This document shows positions 48,706 through 62,070 of a stretch of 64,000 nt of DNA, piece after piece. The notes beneath the pieces were generated by a model. That model had not been told where the DNA came from and did not search any database. It was given only the letters and a program-made list of their open reading frames with translations. The translations under genes and the position numbers were made by a program. Origin of the DNA: Anarhynchus alexandrinus (lineage: Eukaryota > Chordata > Aves > Charadriiformes > Charadriidae); contig VUYV01000053.1 of assembly GCA_008711295.1 (NCBI GenBank), forward strand, positions 3,444,620 through 3,508,619. The letters run 5' to 3'. The first letter of the stretch is position 1. Each line of letters starts with the position of its first letter.

Positions 48706-51293
48706 GAAGGGGGGCGGCTTGTTCTCTTCCCTGGATGGAAGTAACCCTGCCTGGAAAAAAGAACCCTCAGAGGGATATCTAACTGTCCATTTTCCAGAAA
48801 TGAAAAGAAATCCGTAGAAGTATTTTCACTAAATGTGAGCTTTTACTGTGCATTTTCACCTATCATCGTCAGAATTCCTTCTTTTAAACAAGCAAGTGGT
48901 CCAAAAATAATCCTTATACAGTTTTCTAGGAACAAGAATATTAATTCCCAACACATTTTTAGCCCCAAAGTAGCAGGGCATACAGTTGCAACAGCCATAT
49001 TGTGCAGTTACCAGGTTTTCATGTGTTTCTTTGTGCTATTGGCACCTGGTTGTCCTGCTCCTTCTCTCTACTCCTTTCTCTCATCCTGTAATTACCATTT
49101 CATCTTTACTTTGACAAATCCATTACACAAAACATGACTCAAAAAAAAAAGAGGACAGACCTCTGCTATCTCCTACTAAATATCTAAACAACTAGTTCTG
49201 ACCATACTCGAAACTTTGAAAAGAACATTTTAACTGAAACTTTCCTTACTGTTACATTTTAGGCATATTGAATGTAGTCACTTTCCTCCAAAATACATTA
49301 GCTCAACTGTAGCTTATTGTGTTTACTGCAGGCTTTTAATTGATTCAATTTGATTTTTCATATTACTTAATTCTAAAATGCTGTAAGCTACTGTCTTCGT
49401 TAACAGGCTTATTGGACTAAATTCAAAAGCTTATAGGGATAATTTTAGAAAATGGCTGCTTGTTTATGCTGTTTATCCTCCCCTGATCTTGGACTCTGCT
49501 ACATTATCGCCTCTCTTATCAGCCATGGAGTGTTTCAGAGTAGCCAGTAATGGCCACGAGGGGACTTAAATATCAGGTAAGGTGCATCCACATAACTGAG
49601 TGAGGTATCCGAAGAGGGAAGGATCAGAGTTTATTTTGCTGCAGTCTATCACAATTCCGGGACAAAGTGTCCTCATTGCACCTTTACTAGCAATGAGTTG
49701 AGAGTGGATGCTGCGTGCCTGAGCGCACACCGTGCATGAGCGCTAACTGCTGCAGAATCCCACATCCACATTCCAAGTGGGTACTCCAGGTGGCAATCCG
49801 GATACACAATTTCAATCTCAGCTCTACCAGGAATGAAACCACTTTGAGCACACCGCTGACACAACTGAATGCATGTCCCAGTACTGACACAACACAAAGT
49901 TGTACCAAAAAATATCCCTACTTCACCCTGAGTTGCTAATGTAGATGTACATGTAGACTGCATGTACTCTTAGGTGTACACTTAGTCTCTGTAAACCCTT
50001 CTTCTAAAAAACTATGGAATACATAGAATCATTACATTATTTGTTATCTCCACATTGAAAACAGAGGTACTTTTCCTCTCTCAAAAATTGTGCAGGAGTG
50101 TCTAGTTTCTTCAAAACAGAACACAAACATGTTTCAGTTATGTGATCAAAATGTAAATAAATTATCACAGGTTTCTTAAGGAGCAAAGGTGGGACACTGC
50201 TTTTCCTTCCTTCTGACTAGCTTTTGCACCAATGCATATAAACTTGGGATTCAGTAAGGAATTCTGGAAGCGTCTAGCACATTAGGAACATTATCTTATC
50301 TATAGGGTACATGTCACTGATGTATATTAATCATATTCTTTCAATCTGTGCTGACTCAGCTGACATTCTGAATCACTTTCAGAAAATAGAAAGGATGCCT
50401 TTTTGTGTGTGTGTATGTATGCACACGCAAGCACCTATCAGATTTTCTTTACCTTCTACCAGAAAAAAAAAATAAAAAACCCCATCGGGGTCTGTGTATA
50501 TTGTTACAGAAAGTTAATCTACTAGCAGTAATTTCTTTAAGCACCATATATATTTCCGTTTGGATATACAAATTAATTCAGTTTTGTCTCCAATTATTTC
50601 CTCTGCCAGTTCACTTGCCCCAGAATAGTAAGAGATATCCTTGGTATGTCAAAAGGCTTAAACTAGGATCTTCAGCAAGATGTTTATATCCAGGACCCAG
50701 AATTTTGGTAGAGCTAAGATCCCCTTGAAGAAACAAAGTAAAAGCAGGCAGATTGCCACATAAATTCACTGTCAAGAGTCTGAGTAGCTTTTAAGAACAT
50801 TAGATGGTGAAAGATGGACTGGTTAATATTCAGCCTTTGAAAATCTGACCCTTTGGCCGTAACATTGTTTGCTGTAGTGCAGAGCTTTCCAAAGTGTTCC
50901 ATATATGCCACTAAACTCTATGTGAGCTACATCAAAAGTTATACACTGCCTAAGTATCCAAAGCCTGCCTCAACAGCCTCCTGCTTTCTCCTGAGACTGC
51001 CCAGTAGCTAAGGCAAAGCTGAAACCTGGGATCTCTTTATGCTGGGTAAAGGCTCACATACCTTTTCTTGCTCCTGAGCATCATTCTTCCCTGTCACAAC
51101 ATTGAGGAGCTTAGGTTAGAGCACAAAAAGCGCAGAAACCCTGATAAAGTATGTTCCTAGAAAGTTCGCTAGTGAACAACTGAAAACACACTGGATTTTA
51201 ACTTGTGACATGCCCAACAGAACTCTTAAATACTCTAGCCTTCTACCTCATGCAAACCAAAAATTTCAGATATATCACAGCCAATCCACACAT
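48706..51293. other. Unique noncoding DNA
   Basis: Includes a slightly GC-richer patch at 49700-49870 with several CpG and a 96-codon minus-strand frame (49673-49963) that I do not recognise. Otherwise featureless. Confidence 0.55.
50404..50428 (+). repeat. Short (TG)n / (CA) patch
   Basis: GTGTGTGTGTATGTATGCACAC: a short TG repeat that turns into CACAC, able to fold on itself. Confidence 0.75.
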
Positions 51294-51323
51294 GAATCAC
51301 GATCATTATTATTTCTGTTACAG
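51294..51323 (+). repeat. 30-bp direct repeat, copy 1, ending at an N
   Basis: The 30-mer starting GAATCACGATCATTATTATT and ending CTGTTACAG is exact to 51660-51689. This copy stops at the undetermined base 51324. The arrangement points to an assembly join and not to a biological repeat. Confidence 0.9.
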
Positions 51324-51438
51324 NTATTGTTAGCTTCATCCACAGGCAACATCCATCACGGCAACAACTACTTCAGAGTTCATCAAAACACAAACTACTT
51401 TATTCCTCAGTGTAGCTCTAAATGAGTTTTCAAAACCA

Positions 51439-51460
51439 GCATGCATTTCAAAATGCATGC
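51439..51460. repeat. 22-bp near-perfect palindrome
   Basis: GCATGCATTT, then CA, then AAATGCATGC. The arms are exact and contain ATGCAT words. The ATGCATTT word recurs at 51456. Confidence 0.85.
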
Positions 51461-51659
51461 ATTTACCTCCTATGTAAAATCATTCAAAAGTTTTCTGGGT
51501 GTCCAGCCTGTGGTACCTGAAAAAGGCCAAGTTTTCAGATCATGGGGTTAATACTGAGACCAATCCCGTTACTCAAAACTTTAAATAGCAGTTCCGGAAT
51601 TGAGTAATGGGAAGCTTATACTACTTCGTATCATCCCACATCTGTAAGCAAAGATGCAA

Positions 51660-51689
51660 GAATCACGATCATTATTATTTCTGTTACAG
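51660..51689 (+). repeat. 30-bp direct repeat, copy 2
   Basis: Exact partner of 51294-51323. The preceding base differs (A against T), and the sequence continues without a gap after this copy. Confidence 0.9.
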
Positions 51690-51837
51690 GTGTCTCAAGC
51701 TCTACTTTTTTCATCACTATGATAGCTCACAGAATACCAAATCAGAACTTCTTGAAAAACGTATGTTCTTCTAGTAAGTAGCAGCAAATACACATTTCTG
51801 CCATTGCAGGGAAGACAAGAAAGCAATGGATCTTGAA

Positions 51838-51940
51838 AAAAATGGTCTGGAATCGATTTCAAGCAGTCATCTAGACCACCTCTCTGCCTGAAGGCAAGGT
51901 CAGCTATGCAGAAGCCATTTCTGACATCCTAGAACGCCAG
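51838..51940 (-). mobile_element. Probable ancient CR1 3' UTR relic, minus strand
   Basis: The plus strand reads GATTTCAAGCAGTCATCTAG, then ACCACCTCTCTGCCTGAAGG, CAAGGTCAGCTATGCAGAAG and CCATTTCTGACAT. This follows the reverse complement of an old CR1 UTR (tcatctagtccatctccctgcc, ggcaggatcagctatacctagaccattcctgacagg). The match weakens on the right and the tail is not readable. Short and diverged, so it is less certain than the other CR1 copies. Confidence 0.55.
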
Positions 51941-54840
51941 TATTGAATGCTACTTGTGTAAACACTTCAGCTGACAACAGATTGCTCTTATAATTTTAAC
52001 CATTGACAGCTAGCAAGGATACAGGCCTTAATTTGTACCATTAATATTTACCAAACTGCCTCTCGGGTTCAAAATAAACAATTACTGAAAGTGAAATCAA
52101 ATATCTCCACTAAAAATGTTGTGCCAGATTTATAGGCCAAACCGTACTTTTAGTCAAAATCAACTCCAGTAGAATTATTCTGGATACGTGATAGCTACTG
52201 AAGACAAGAACATATTCTTGCGGCGTGGGCTATATCTCCATTTAAAAATGCAATGGCATATATACTTGTATGTGTAGCATACAGTATGGGTTCCCCAACA
52301 CGTTCTCATTCTGCACACCAGCCTGTCAAACAAAAAGCATGGAAAATGCACTTGTACAACCTCTTATCTATTCTTTAAGCCATAACAGAAAAGAGGTGAA
52401 AAGTAAAGTAGTACTACAGCATATTACTGTTCAAAAAGCACATGGATTTGTCTGGCTCTCAGTTTATAAACTCTTCTACTTTATGATTTTGTCATTGTCA
52501 CCGCCCTATTAATGTAATAATAAATGTAAAATTGTATTATTCATTGTATTACTCATTTAGAGCTAAACTGAGGAAAAAATTAAAATTGTATTAATTATAA
52601 TATTAATTCTGTGAGCACGTTTCAAAGTAATATTCACCTCTTTTTTTCAGAGATCATTTAGTGACCACAAGTTATGAGTGTGACACTTCTGAACAACTGA
52701 GGTTTGAGTTTAAGCATGGTGCAAGAAATAACATTTCTGTTTTTCACTTTAGTATGCCTGAACAATAGGTTCTTGAGCAAAGGGCCAGATGGTGCCAGCC
52801 TTGGTAGCAGTCTCTCTGCTCTGCACAGCTGCCTTTCACTGCTAGACTGACAACGTGAATTTACATGAGCAGCCGGTGATTACTAAACCACTTCTGTGGA
52901 ATCGTTTTGTGTGCCAGAAGCGTACCTGTTACACTAACTTACAAACTGGTGGCCTTCAATGCTGTTTCAGGACGCTGCCACGTAGATGTACACACATGAT
53001 ACAAGACAAATCTTAACATGAAAAACAACTTACCTGTATTAAAAAGGGACACAAGCACAAATGTACTCAACATGTGTTACACTGTTCTGCTGTATTTTTA
53101 TTACTTCCATATATGCATATTTATTTTCAGTGAGAACATTTTTACTGTAAGAGTAATAAGTATGTTTGCCTCACTAGAGAAGTCTTTTGTTCCTATGAAA
53201 AATGCAATTTACATATACTAATTGCTAAAACAAGAATAATAGAATATGGTGGTTGTCTTTCTTGCACAATTAGTTACAGATTATGTGAGGATGCTATGGG
53301 TTCACAATTAGGAATGAACAATAAAGCTTATAAAGAAGAAACAGCATCTTTCAATAGACATTCTCCATGTTGTGATAATGGAGACAAGTAGAGATGCAGA
53401 TCGCATACCCAGAGAATGGAATAACTAACACACAAGCAAAATTAAGGAATGGAAATTACTTGACCCAATTTAGATTAAATTCTTGCTGTGTGTATCAGAG
53501 GAACTGTAAGTTCTCTGTTGGGATACTCCTTCTCCCTAGCAATGATGATTCTGAAGTGATTCAGGGTGTCCAGCACCTATGAGCTGACAATAACAGCATG
53601 CAGTGCCAGTGTAGTCAGCTGCGTTTCAAAACATATGGCATATTTTTATGCTGCCATTCTGAAAGTTTTATGCCTTTAGGCAGGTTTAACGGTTGAAGAA
53701 CAGCTGGCACCTTTTAAAAGTCAATATCCTTTTAGATGAAATATCCTGGGTAAACCAACAAATATGGAATCAAAATCTGGCTTCAGAATTGTAATGCTGT
53801 GAAATACGATCACCTGAATGGGACCTACATCACAAAAAGAAAGTGTGATCTATGTCACAAAAAGGCTCCTACATTGTTAGTGATGCTTCAGATGCGGTGC
53901 AAGAAACGTACCTGAGAATACCTTTCTTGTCATTTTGCAGGTTGCTGAACATCTACTCTATGAGAATTTGACCTACAGTGGAAAAATATAATGAAAGCAG
54001 CTTTTCCTTCCCATCAGAGCAGAGAAACAAGGTCGTAGAATTTTTTTATTTCTGATCCATCTTGTAACTCATAATGTGCTCCAGTAACGGGTGAATCTAT
54101 GGTTACAATATTGCCAATGAGTCAGCACGAAATCATCTCAGTGGAAAGAGATGATTTGCTGACCTGTCGTTCTTTTCTTAATATGATTCATGTTGGTGGC
54201 ATTGCAAACTATTTTTGAGTAAGCAATATTTCTGCTTTTATGACAACTGTGCCAAAAAAGGCAGTGTTCAATTTTTTGTTGATTAGAATAACTATATAGT
54301 TAGGCAGGAGTCATTAGAAGAGGCAGTATCTTTTCTTACACCAATCGATAACTGCTGGAAAAAAGCAATCAGATTTTCAGATACACACCCCTTCTCAGAT
54401 TTGCTTCCTCACTATCTGTCATTTCATCGTGCCACTTACAAAAGCACTTTTAACTCCTGGCTATCAGTAAAACCACCAAACTTGATATACGGCATCATAT
54501 TTGCCCAGAGCCTGTTGACCAAACCAGGCTGTAAGCAATGCAAAGAAAGTAAAGAACATAGATGTGCTGCCCCCTCCATACATACGTTTATGTACGTGGG
54601 AAAACTGCATGTCAGACTCTGTGAAGTCATATTGTGAAGTTCAATGAAGAGTTTCCATCGAAAACATTATTAGAGAATTGTCTTTGGGCTTTAAGTGCAT
54701 GCAGGGGCCTTTTGCCTCACAAAACAGCGTATCATTGTGCCAAATGCTGCACGTAGGAAAGAGGCAGACCCTACACTGAAAAGCTTATAATGCATACGTG
54801 TGGAACAGACAAATTGTAAGAGAATCATTGTACCCCTTCT
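51941..54840. other. Unique AT-rich noncoding DNA
   Basis: Nothing recognisable beyond short A/T-rich patches (about 52510-52620). Confidence 0.6.
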
Positions 54841-54980
54841 GTGGAAGGACACAAAATGCAGACACAGATTAAAAGACTTGCTCGAGTCCTGTAAGAAATT
54901 TCTACTCTGGTTGGGAACTTAACCTCAAATATCTTGAGTCCTAAGCTTGTGCTTTAATCACCATACCATTCTTCTGCTAT
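54841..54980 (-). mobile_element. MIR-like CORE-SINE relic, minus strand
   Basis: Reverse-complemented, the segment has the layout of a tRNA-derived CORE-SINE. It has an A-box-like TGGTGATTAAAGCACAAG, then GGACTCAAGATATTTGAGG running into a B-box-like GGTTAAGTTCC. Next comes a core with CAAGTCTTTTAATCTGTGTC (family: gcaagtcacttaatctctgtg) and a worn TGCATTTTGTGTCC where the family has cagttt...aaaatgg. Divergence is high, as expected for elements fixed before or early in bird evolution. The class call (MIR/CORE-SINE) is from remembered features; the subfamily is not decided. Confidence 0.65.
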
Positions 54981-57202
54981 ACATTAGCAGGCAAAGCTCA
55001 AGACCCAGTGGTGAAGCGCTTCAGGACTGGTATTTATTTTTGGCATATTTTGACTCTTGCTTTTTTCTGCAGAATTTTGAGGCAACACAGGTGATACTCT
55101 TTGTTTAGAATACATTTATGACTCCTGAGGTTAAATTCTTTCATCGCTACGCAAACAATATTTTAACCGTGTTTACCACTACACAGAAGCGAGTGCTCAG
55201 TACCCTTGCGGTAAATAGTTCATTCACTTTAAGCTACCCATTCCCCTCTTACAGTGTATATACTTGTGTAATTGTCCATATTTTATCATTTTCTCATTAA
55301 TTTGCACTCTGACCACTTCATCTATCTACATACTTTTATTTTCACATCTAGAAAAAACCCTAAAATGTTGACTAAAAATATGACCACTTATTACTGCATC
55401 TTCCAAAAAAATAAACCTATCAAAGGAATCTTGAGATATGTTCCTATATCCTTGCAGAAAATATTTAAATGTATTTTTAGATCAATTCAGTCAAATGCTT
55501 CTTACAATTCACTGATTAAAATAATCACTGTCTCTAGCCAATGCAGAAAATTCAAATTATTCACAACCTAAAGATTTTATTGTTTAGCATAATTATCTTT
55601 GAGCTATTCCAGGAAATCAGAACCTACTGCATGCTTATGTATAATTTGACTCAAACCAGGTGTCCTGCTGAAGAAATTCATATAGGAAGCTGGCATGGAA
55701 AATGAATTCCAACAAAGTAACAACAACAACAAGCTAGATAACATCTTGGGGAAAAAAAATTGTGTCTGGAAAAACAGAGGAAGCTTCTAGCAAAGCCAGG
55801 CACATGCAGGGGTGGGCTCATTAGTCTCAATACTCATGCAGCAAGAAAGGATACAGGATAAAAAAGATTTTTATAAAGGTTTTCAGATAGTATATCTGGG
55901 CCAAAAGCAAACGTGAAAAATTTGAGCCTCTGAAATCATTTACTGGTGGTAAAAAGTAACTGGTGAGGTTCAGGAGGAACTATGTATTTCATGTATATAT
56001 TTCTCTTGCCTAAAAAAGAGCAACCCAGAGATGTGCATGTTTAGCTATTACATTAGTCTTTAACCTTCAAATACTCATTCACCTCTTAGTTTTTAGTGGC
56101 ACACTAGAAACTTGGTACACCAAGTTTATGTGCCACCTGAAGCACGCAGATTGTCTCACTGAAGTCATCATCACTCAGCAACATGTGTGTGTACTACAGT
56201 CAGGTAGAAAATGGCACTTCCAGTCAGTTGTTCTGTTTTCTACGTACAAATAATGTTGCAAGCCTGGATCTCTCAAAGATGCTTGCCCTGAATGTTATTC
56301 ATTGCTCAGTACCAATGACTTTAATAAAGCTTAGAACCTGTCGGTAAGTTTTCTGTCACTTTCAGAAGAGCAAAGAGTTTGGAAATCATAGTTGTTAGCT
56401 TGCATACATCTCAGTTATAAATATATTTGAAGAAATTATTTCCATAAAATTTAACAGAAATATTATTTGACATTGATGCATTTTAATTAATATTACCATT
56501 TGCCATTTTGCACAAAACAGAACTAATACAGTATGATTTCTGTAAAATGAGGTTATCTCTATTCATTTTGAAACTACTCCTGTGTATTAAGTAGATACAT
56601 TTTAGTGTTAAATATAACAAAAAGTAGCGTTACGCTATAGTCCCAGAGATAAAGCTAATTATATGGAAAATTCATTCAACTGAGTTTGCATCGCTTGACT
56701 TGATTCAGAATTAGAAAGAATTGGCTTTATGTTTAGTTTTCTAACTCAAATGAACAAGAAATGCACACATACATAATTTTTCTCTAAACCGCTGAATCAA
56801 AGTAGTCTCTAGAGCTTGAGACTGTTGCTGTTCAATACACACAGAATCTCAATGACCTCCATGAATCTTGGCGCAGGCATAAGGATCTCTGTGTGAAGAA
56901 ACAATTGCAGAAATGGGGCTTTACTTCCCCGTCCTGGCTTTTACTTATCTGGCTATATTTCTAATTGAATGCCACATTTTTGTATGGGTCCTAATTAAAA
57001 GCATATGAAATTTTGGAAGCCCCGAAATTACATATTTTCCCTGCCCTTGAGTATAATCCTGATATTGTAAGCATGAAAACTGGCATACACCTGGTGTTTT
57101 ACAGAGCATTTCTCAAGAAACTGCATGAACTTGATGGATGGGACATGCTGTTTTTTTTCTCTCCTAACTTAAAGAGGTCAGCCTATAGATATTTTTCTCT
57201 TT
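54981..57202. other. Unique AT-rich noncoding DNA
   Basis: No gene or transposon recognised between the MIR-like SINE and the minus-strand CR1. Confidence 0.6.
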
Positions 57203-57375
57203 CATAGATCATAGAATCATAGAATGGTTTAGGTTGGAAGGGACCTTGAAGATCATCTAGTTCCAACCCCCCTGCCATGGGCAGGGACACCTCCCACTAG
57301 ACCAGGTTACTCAAAGCCCCATCCAGCCTGGCCTTCAACACCTCCAGGGATGGAGCTTCCACAACTTCTCTGGGC
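57203..57375 (-). mobile_element. CR1 LINE 3' end, well preserved, minus strand
   Basis: On the plus strand the copy begins with the reverse complement of the CR1 tail (CATAGATCATAGAATCATAG at 57203). It continues with GGTTGGAAGGGACCTTGAAG... and TCATCTAGTTCCAACCCCCC, TGCCATGGGCAGGGACACCT, CATCCAGCCTGGCCTTCAAC and TCCAGGGATGGAGCTTCCAC, stopping at 57375 inside the coding end. Only about 173 bases are present, typical of severe 5' truncation. It is very close to the remembered family pattern, so it is probably the youngest CR1 in the window. Confidence 0.95.
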
Positions 57376-60300
57376 ATAGATAAAACAAGACAGGAAATAT
57401 TACGGAGAAATCTACTTTCTCCCCCACTTTAGGAATCGAGACTGGTTATTTTATGAAAAGCATAACTGTTAAGAAATGTTCAAGCAAGTGTCAGAAAAGA
57501 AGAGATGAAGATTAGGATATTCACATCAATATTTTGATCCCTCCAAAGTTTGGAGGCAACATGTAAATGCAAACATGCAAATTTAGACTCTTTTATTAGG
57601 CAGGAAAGACTAGGGGGCGTAAGCTCTATAACAAAGGATATTACGCCACCCATTAAGATGGGATGACATCTATGTGTTTACAAGGAAGAAACAAGAGATG
57701 ACATATTCTCCATATGTTATAATGCTTTGTAGAAAACTTGAACAATTGTAGTGAACATGCCCAGGATATATCATAAGGATTACTCCAAGTGACCACATTG
57801 CAAAAGAATAAGGGAAGGTTTGTTTGTGGAAATTAATTTAGGCAAATGAGGTCCTTCATGATGAACTTAAGGAAAGCAGGGTAAGATTAGTTTTACTACA
57901 TATCTGAAGTTACACTTGTGAAAAATATCATAATCTCTGATTAAAACTTTCACAAGCATGCACTGGAATCCAGAAAATCCCACAGTAATTAATTATTGAC
58001 TCAGGATACAAATGCGCTGTCCAGAATCTCGAAAGAGAAAAGAAAGGCAGCTTTGACTCCTGCCATCTCTCACAAGAACAAGGGAAACAACAGGCAATGT
58101 GAATTTCTGAGGAAGCCAACATACAGATATGAATTCCAGGTAGTAGTAAAGGACAGCTCTGAAGATGAGAACATGGTAACATGAAAAATGTAATGAAATT
58201 GTTGGAATTTAAACAGTGACATAGTCAGAAGAACCACAGGAGACTACTGCAAGAATTTCAAGAAAAAAAAGAAGTGGGTACGGTTTAAGACTAACAAGAG
58301 AGGTGAGTGTGAGTATACAGTCAGGCTGGCATGGCCCCTGCCCCCCCAACCCAGAATTAGCCATCATCTGTTGCAGGCATCAAGCTACACAACACAACAG
58401 GACAAAGTAACACACAAAATACAGAATTTTCATGACTTACTAGAAAAAAGGAAATGTAACAGTAAAAAAATACTGTAAAGCATTACGTAAAGTACTAATA
58501 TATGAAGGAAGTTACACTGACTAAAAAAAGACTGGTGGAGAATGGTAGGAAAAATTCAGTTTCAAAAAATACATCCCTAGAAAGCTCAATCTAGTACTAG
58601 AACTTTAATAAGTTCTTCAATGCTGAAATTGCTACAAGGTAAGAACAAATAGCTGGTTTTCAATTAATCATCTACAGGAAATGCAGCTTCAAAGAGATTT
58701 TAGAATGTTAAGAAATAACAAAAGCATCCATTGTTGCCAGTGTTTCCACTGAATTATTAGAAGCAATAATAAGGAGAAATAATATGTAGTAATATTGAGT
58801 AGCAATACGCAAAAAAATGTACAAATTAATTCTGGCGCCCTACACATCAGAAATCAGGCCCAATTAATGTAAACTACAGAGGCATCCTCTCTGTACAGCG
58901 GCTTTTAAAATCCTGACTCAATAAACAGGGTATGCAGTAAAGACAGAGGGAATCTCAGTCTGGACTACAGACATATTAGCCCAGTGCCGGAAAAAAGTGT
59001 TTTAAATTCATGATGACTCAAGGAAGGAAAGGAACATGTCGGAATACACAGTTTTTCAGGAGAAAAAAACCACCTTAATATGTTGTGAAATAGTCCTTAC
59101 ATCACAGCAGCGTATTAAAGAAACATTATTATATATTAAGACAGCACTGCTTGTTTATAAAAATTGGTGCATGAGAAAGTAAAAATTTGTCTCATTTAAT
59201 ACCAGTCTGAACATAATGAGGAGAGATCCCCTACTCTTTTAATATGACCATGGAAAAAGTTATGTCTTCACTATGTCATTTTCGTAATGGGTTGAATTCA
59301 AGTAGATTGAGCCAATACTTGCTGATGAACTGCCTGCTTTAGGAGTCTGAAATTACTGTGCAGGCTCCAGGAAAGAGGGAGGAGAAGTATGACTTAAGAC
59401 CAAGAGTGTAGCTGTTGGCATGATGAAGAGATATTAAACAGGTTACTAATCAATCAACAACCAAAAATATCAGCATGTTAGTTTAAACACCAAGAAGGAA
59501 CAAGTACTCATAACAGCTTGGAAAGGAAATGAAGGCAAAAGCTCAGACCAAGAAGGCAAATTATTTTCCTTTACATACAGGATGGAAGACATGGACACTT
59601 AGTAAACTGGGAAGAAGTGTAAGGACTTTTATAAATAGGGTGCTACGGTGATAGGTTGAAGAGAAGTTCCAAGAGGACATGGCATAAAAATACATGAAGA
59701 ACTAAGCCTAGAAAATGCATACAATCCTGTTGACTTCACAGGCAAGACTTAAATCAGGATTACAGAAGGACGGTGTCCTTGAAATCCTACGTGCCTGTTG
59801 CAAAAGCCGCAAAATCAACCAACCAACCAAACACAAACTGCTCTTGAAAGTAAGAGCTTGCAAACAGGAATATCTGCTTCCTAGGCAGGTTTACATTCTT
59901 CATGGTTTCAAAGGCAAGCCTAACACACCAAAATTCATTGGACTACTTACTCAGATTTTGCTTCAGATTGAGTATATAGATAAAGCAATCACAGAATACC
60001 TAAGGATTTGACGCTTTTTGCTTCATTAAACTTAAACTCAATTTATGAGTTCAGCTGAAGATAATTCCTGATATCCTTACATTTTAACTATAAAGTTTAA
60101 GTGAGGGATTCATTTGACCAATCTTTTGACACCTAGAATTTAGACATCTAGCCTAAGTTGGATGCTCCTGCTTTGGGAGGCAGATCTCCCTCTCTAGTCA
60201 GGACAGAGAGAAAAAAAAAAGGCACTTCCAGAGCAAGTCTAATGCCAGCTCTTTCTGACATTATTGTGGTTAGTTAGATATTCAATAACATAAGGCTACA

Positions 60301-60582
60301 TACAAGTGAAAACTAGCTTCTCTATATAAGCATGGCTTGCTTATAGAACAGTGTGCCTACCCAGTCTTTCTTCCATTAGAACAGCATTCTGTATCTCCAG
60401 AAGAATTTCTTGGACTCAATCACTTCCTCAGTTGGGTTATTGCATAGTGTTACAATACCTTGGCTCAACACCGAAATACCTGTCATTCTAATGTGTTCCT
60501 ATTTACCAGGCAATGATTTACAGCTCTTTGGTCACTTAAATAATAATATATTCAATAACAAAGTATTGCCAGTGGTTCAGGC

Positions 60583-60599
60583 TTTTTTTTTTTTTTTTT
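60583..60599 (+). repeat. Poly-T run (17)
   Basis: Seventeen T after TGGTTCAGGC. On the minus strand it would be a poly-A. No element is recognised on either side. Confidence 0.9.
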
Positions 60600-61140
60600 A
60601 AGAAACCTTCAACTTTGGCATGAATCCGGTATCCTGTGACAATATCTTACCACACTGAAAGCAGAACTGCAAATTCAGCTGGAAACAGACAGTCAGTTTC
60701 CCTTCCTGAACACAAGCTGACATTTTTCAGGTAAATCAAAAGCTAGTGCTAAAAATTTCCACAATCGTTACCTTTTACATTCAAAAGTCAGCAACTTGTG
60801 TTGGCACCGAGGACAAAGCAACATTTTATAATGTAAAACTAAAGGATGCTATTCAGCAAAAGATGCCACGTGAACTTTGGTTTAGTGGGTGAAGAGATGC
60901 TAACTAATTACCTGCACTGAACATGCAGTGCTGTCGCAGTCATAGACAGTGATATGTCAAGAACAGAGAATCCAATTCATTTTTGTTAAAATATGCAGCT
61001 ATTTCCATTACTCGTTCTCTTCCTACACTTCCTTCCATCTGTTCTTTCATTTATCTGCTCTGTCTAGTTGTTTAGACTACATCCGTTGAAGACTGAAAAC
61101 TCTTCCTTATATGTCTAGTGTGTAACTATGCAAGCCCCCG

Positions 61141-61167
61141 AGCTGGATGGAGTTGAGACATCCAGCT
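61141..61167. repeat. Perfect 9-bp inverted repeat with 9-nt loop
   Basis: AGCTGGATG (61141-61149) and CATCCAGCT (61159-61167) are exact reverse complements. No known element is recognised around it. Confidence 0.8.
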
Positions 61168-61901
61168 AAAAAAATTAAAATACCACTTAAAGGGTTAAAG
61201 TGGTTTCCCCTTTTTGCAGCCTCTCTTTAGTCTTCAGAACCAACTGGCACGTGCAACCCTTTACACCTTCCCTCAAGGGCACGGGCTGCTTTCAAAAGAA
61301 CTATCTTCTCTCAGTTCTAAAGGTATTCCTATTAAAGCTTTAATCTTCATAGAAATTAAAATAACTTGAATAGCAAATATCTTGAATCAGTAAGTTTTTG
61401 AACTTTTCATCAAACCAGCCAATATGTTGAGCAGATATAGCACATGTAAAAAGCTGTGTAACTAGAAAGCCAATAGCATTTGTCGGGAACTTTGAATATG
61501 ATACTTACCACAGAGGCCATGGAAATTTAAAAGGTTATAAAACCAAGTCAACGTAGACATGGAAAAGAAAATATATGGTCATCTGGTTTATTTAAGCACT
61601 CACAAAGATTTTAGACAGAGCAACAGACTACTTCTATCAGTGCTACTAAGTCCAGTAAAGAAATTTCATTTCATTAGATCCAATAGGCTCCATTTCTACA
61701 GTGTTTCTTCTAATATTAAATTACCAGTGTCCCTTCCTCATCTAAAAGATCTGAGCAGGAGTTGACTCATATTATCCATTTCTAATGTAGGCCAGAGAGT
61801 ATGTATTACCTTTGTAAAAATTGGGCTGTTGCTTTACTCTCTGAATACATACATACTTGTAAATGGAAAGTACTTCCAATTACCTAGAGCTGCGAATTAA
61901 C

Positions 61902-61917
61902 AAAAAAAAAAAAAAAA
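61902..61917 (+). repeat. Poly-A run (16) next to an N
   Basis: Sixteen A followed by N at 61918. The true length is unresolved. Confidence 0.9.
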
Positions 61918-62070
61918 NAGTAAGCCTCTGATGGAAAATTTACTATTATTTTAATTCTATTCTTGTTGGTCAGTAGAGTCTTGACTTTTGGAAATCAACA
62001 AAAGGGATAAACAACTGTATAAGCACATATGTCCAGAAGTACCTCTATTTTATGGGATTAGCTATTGTAA

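Noticed and set aside
49989..50025. ACATAGAATCAT resembling a CR1 tail
   Set aside because: No GGTTGGAAGG-type UTR follows, so not called a CR1.
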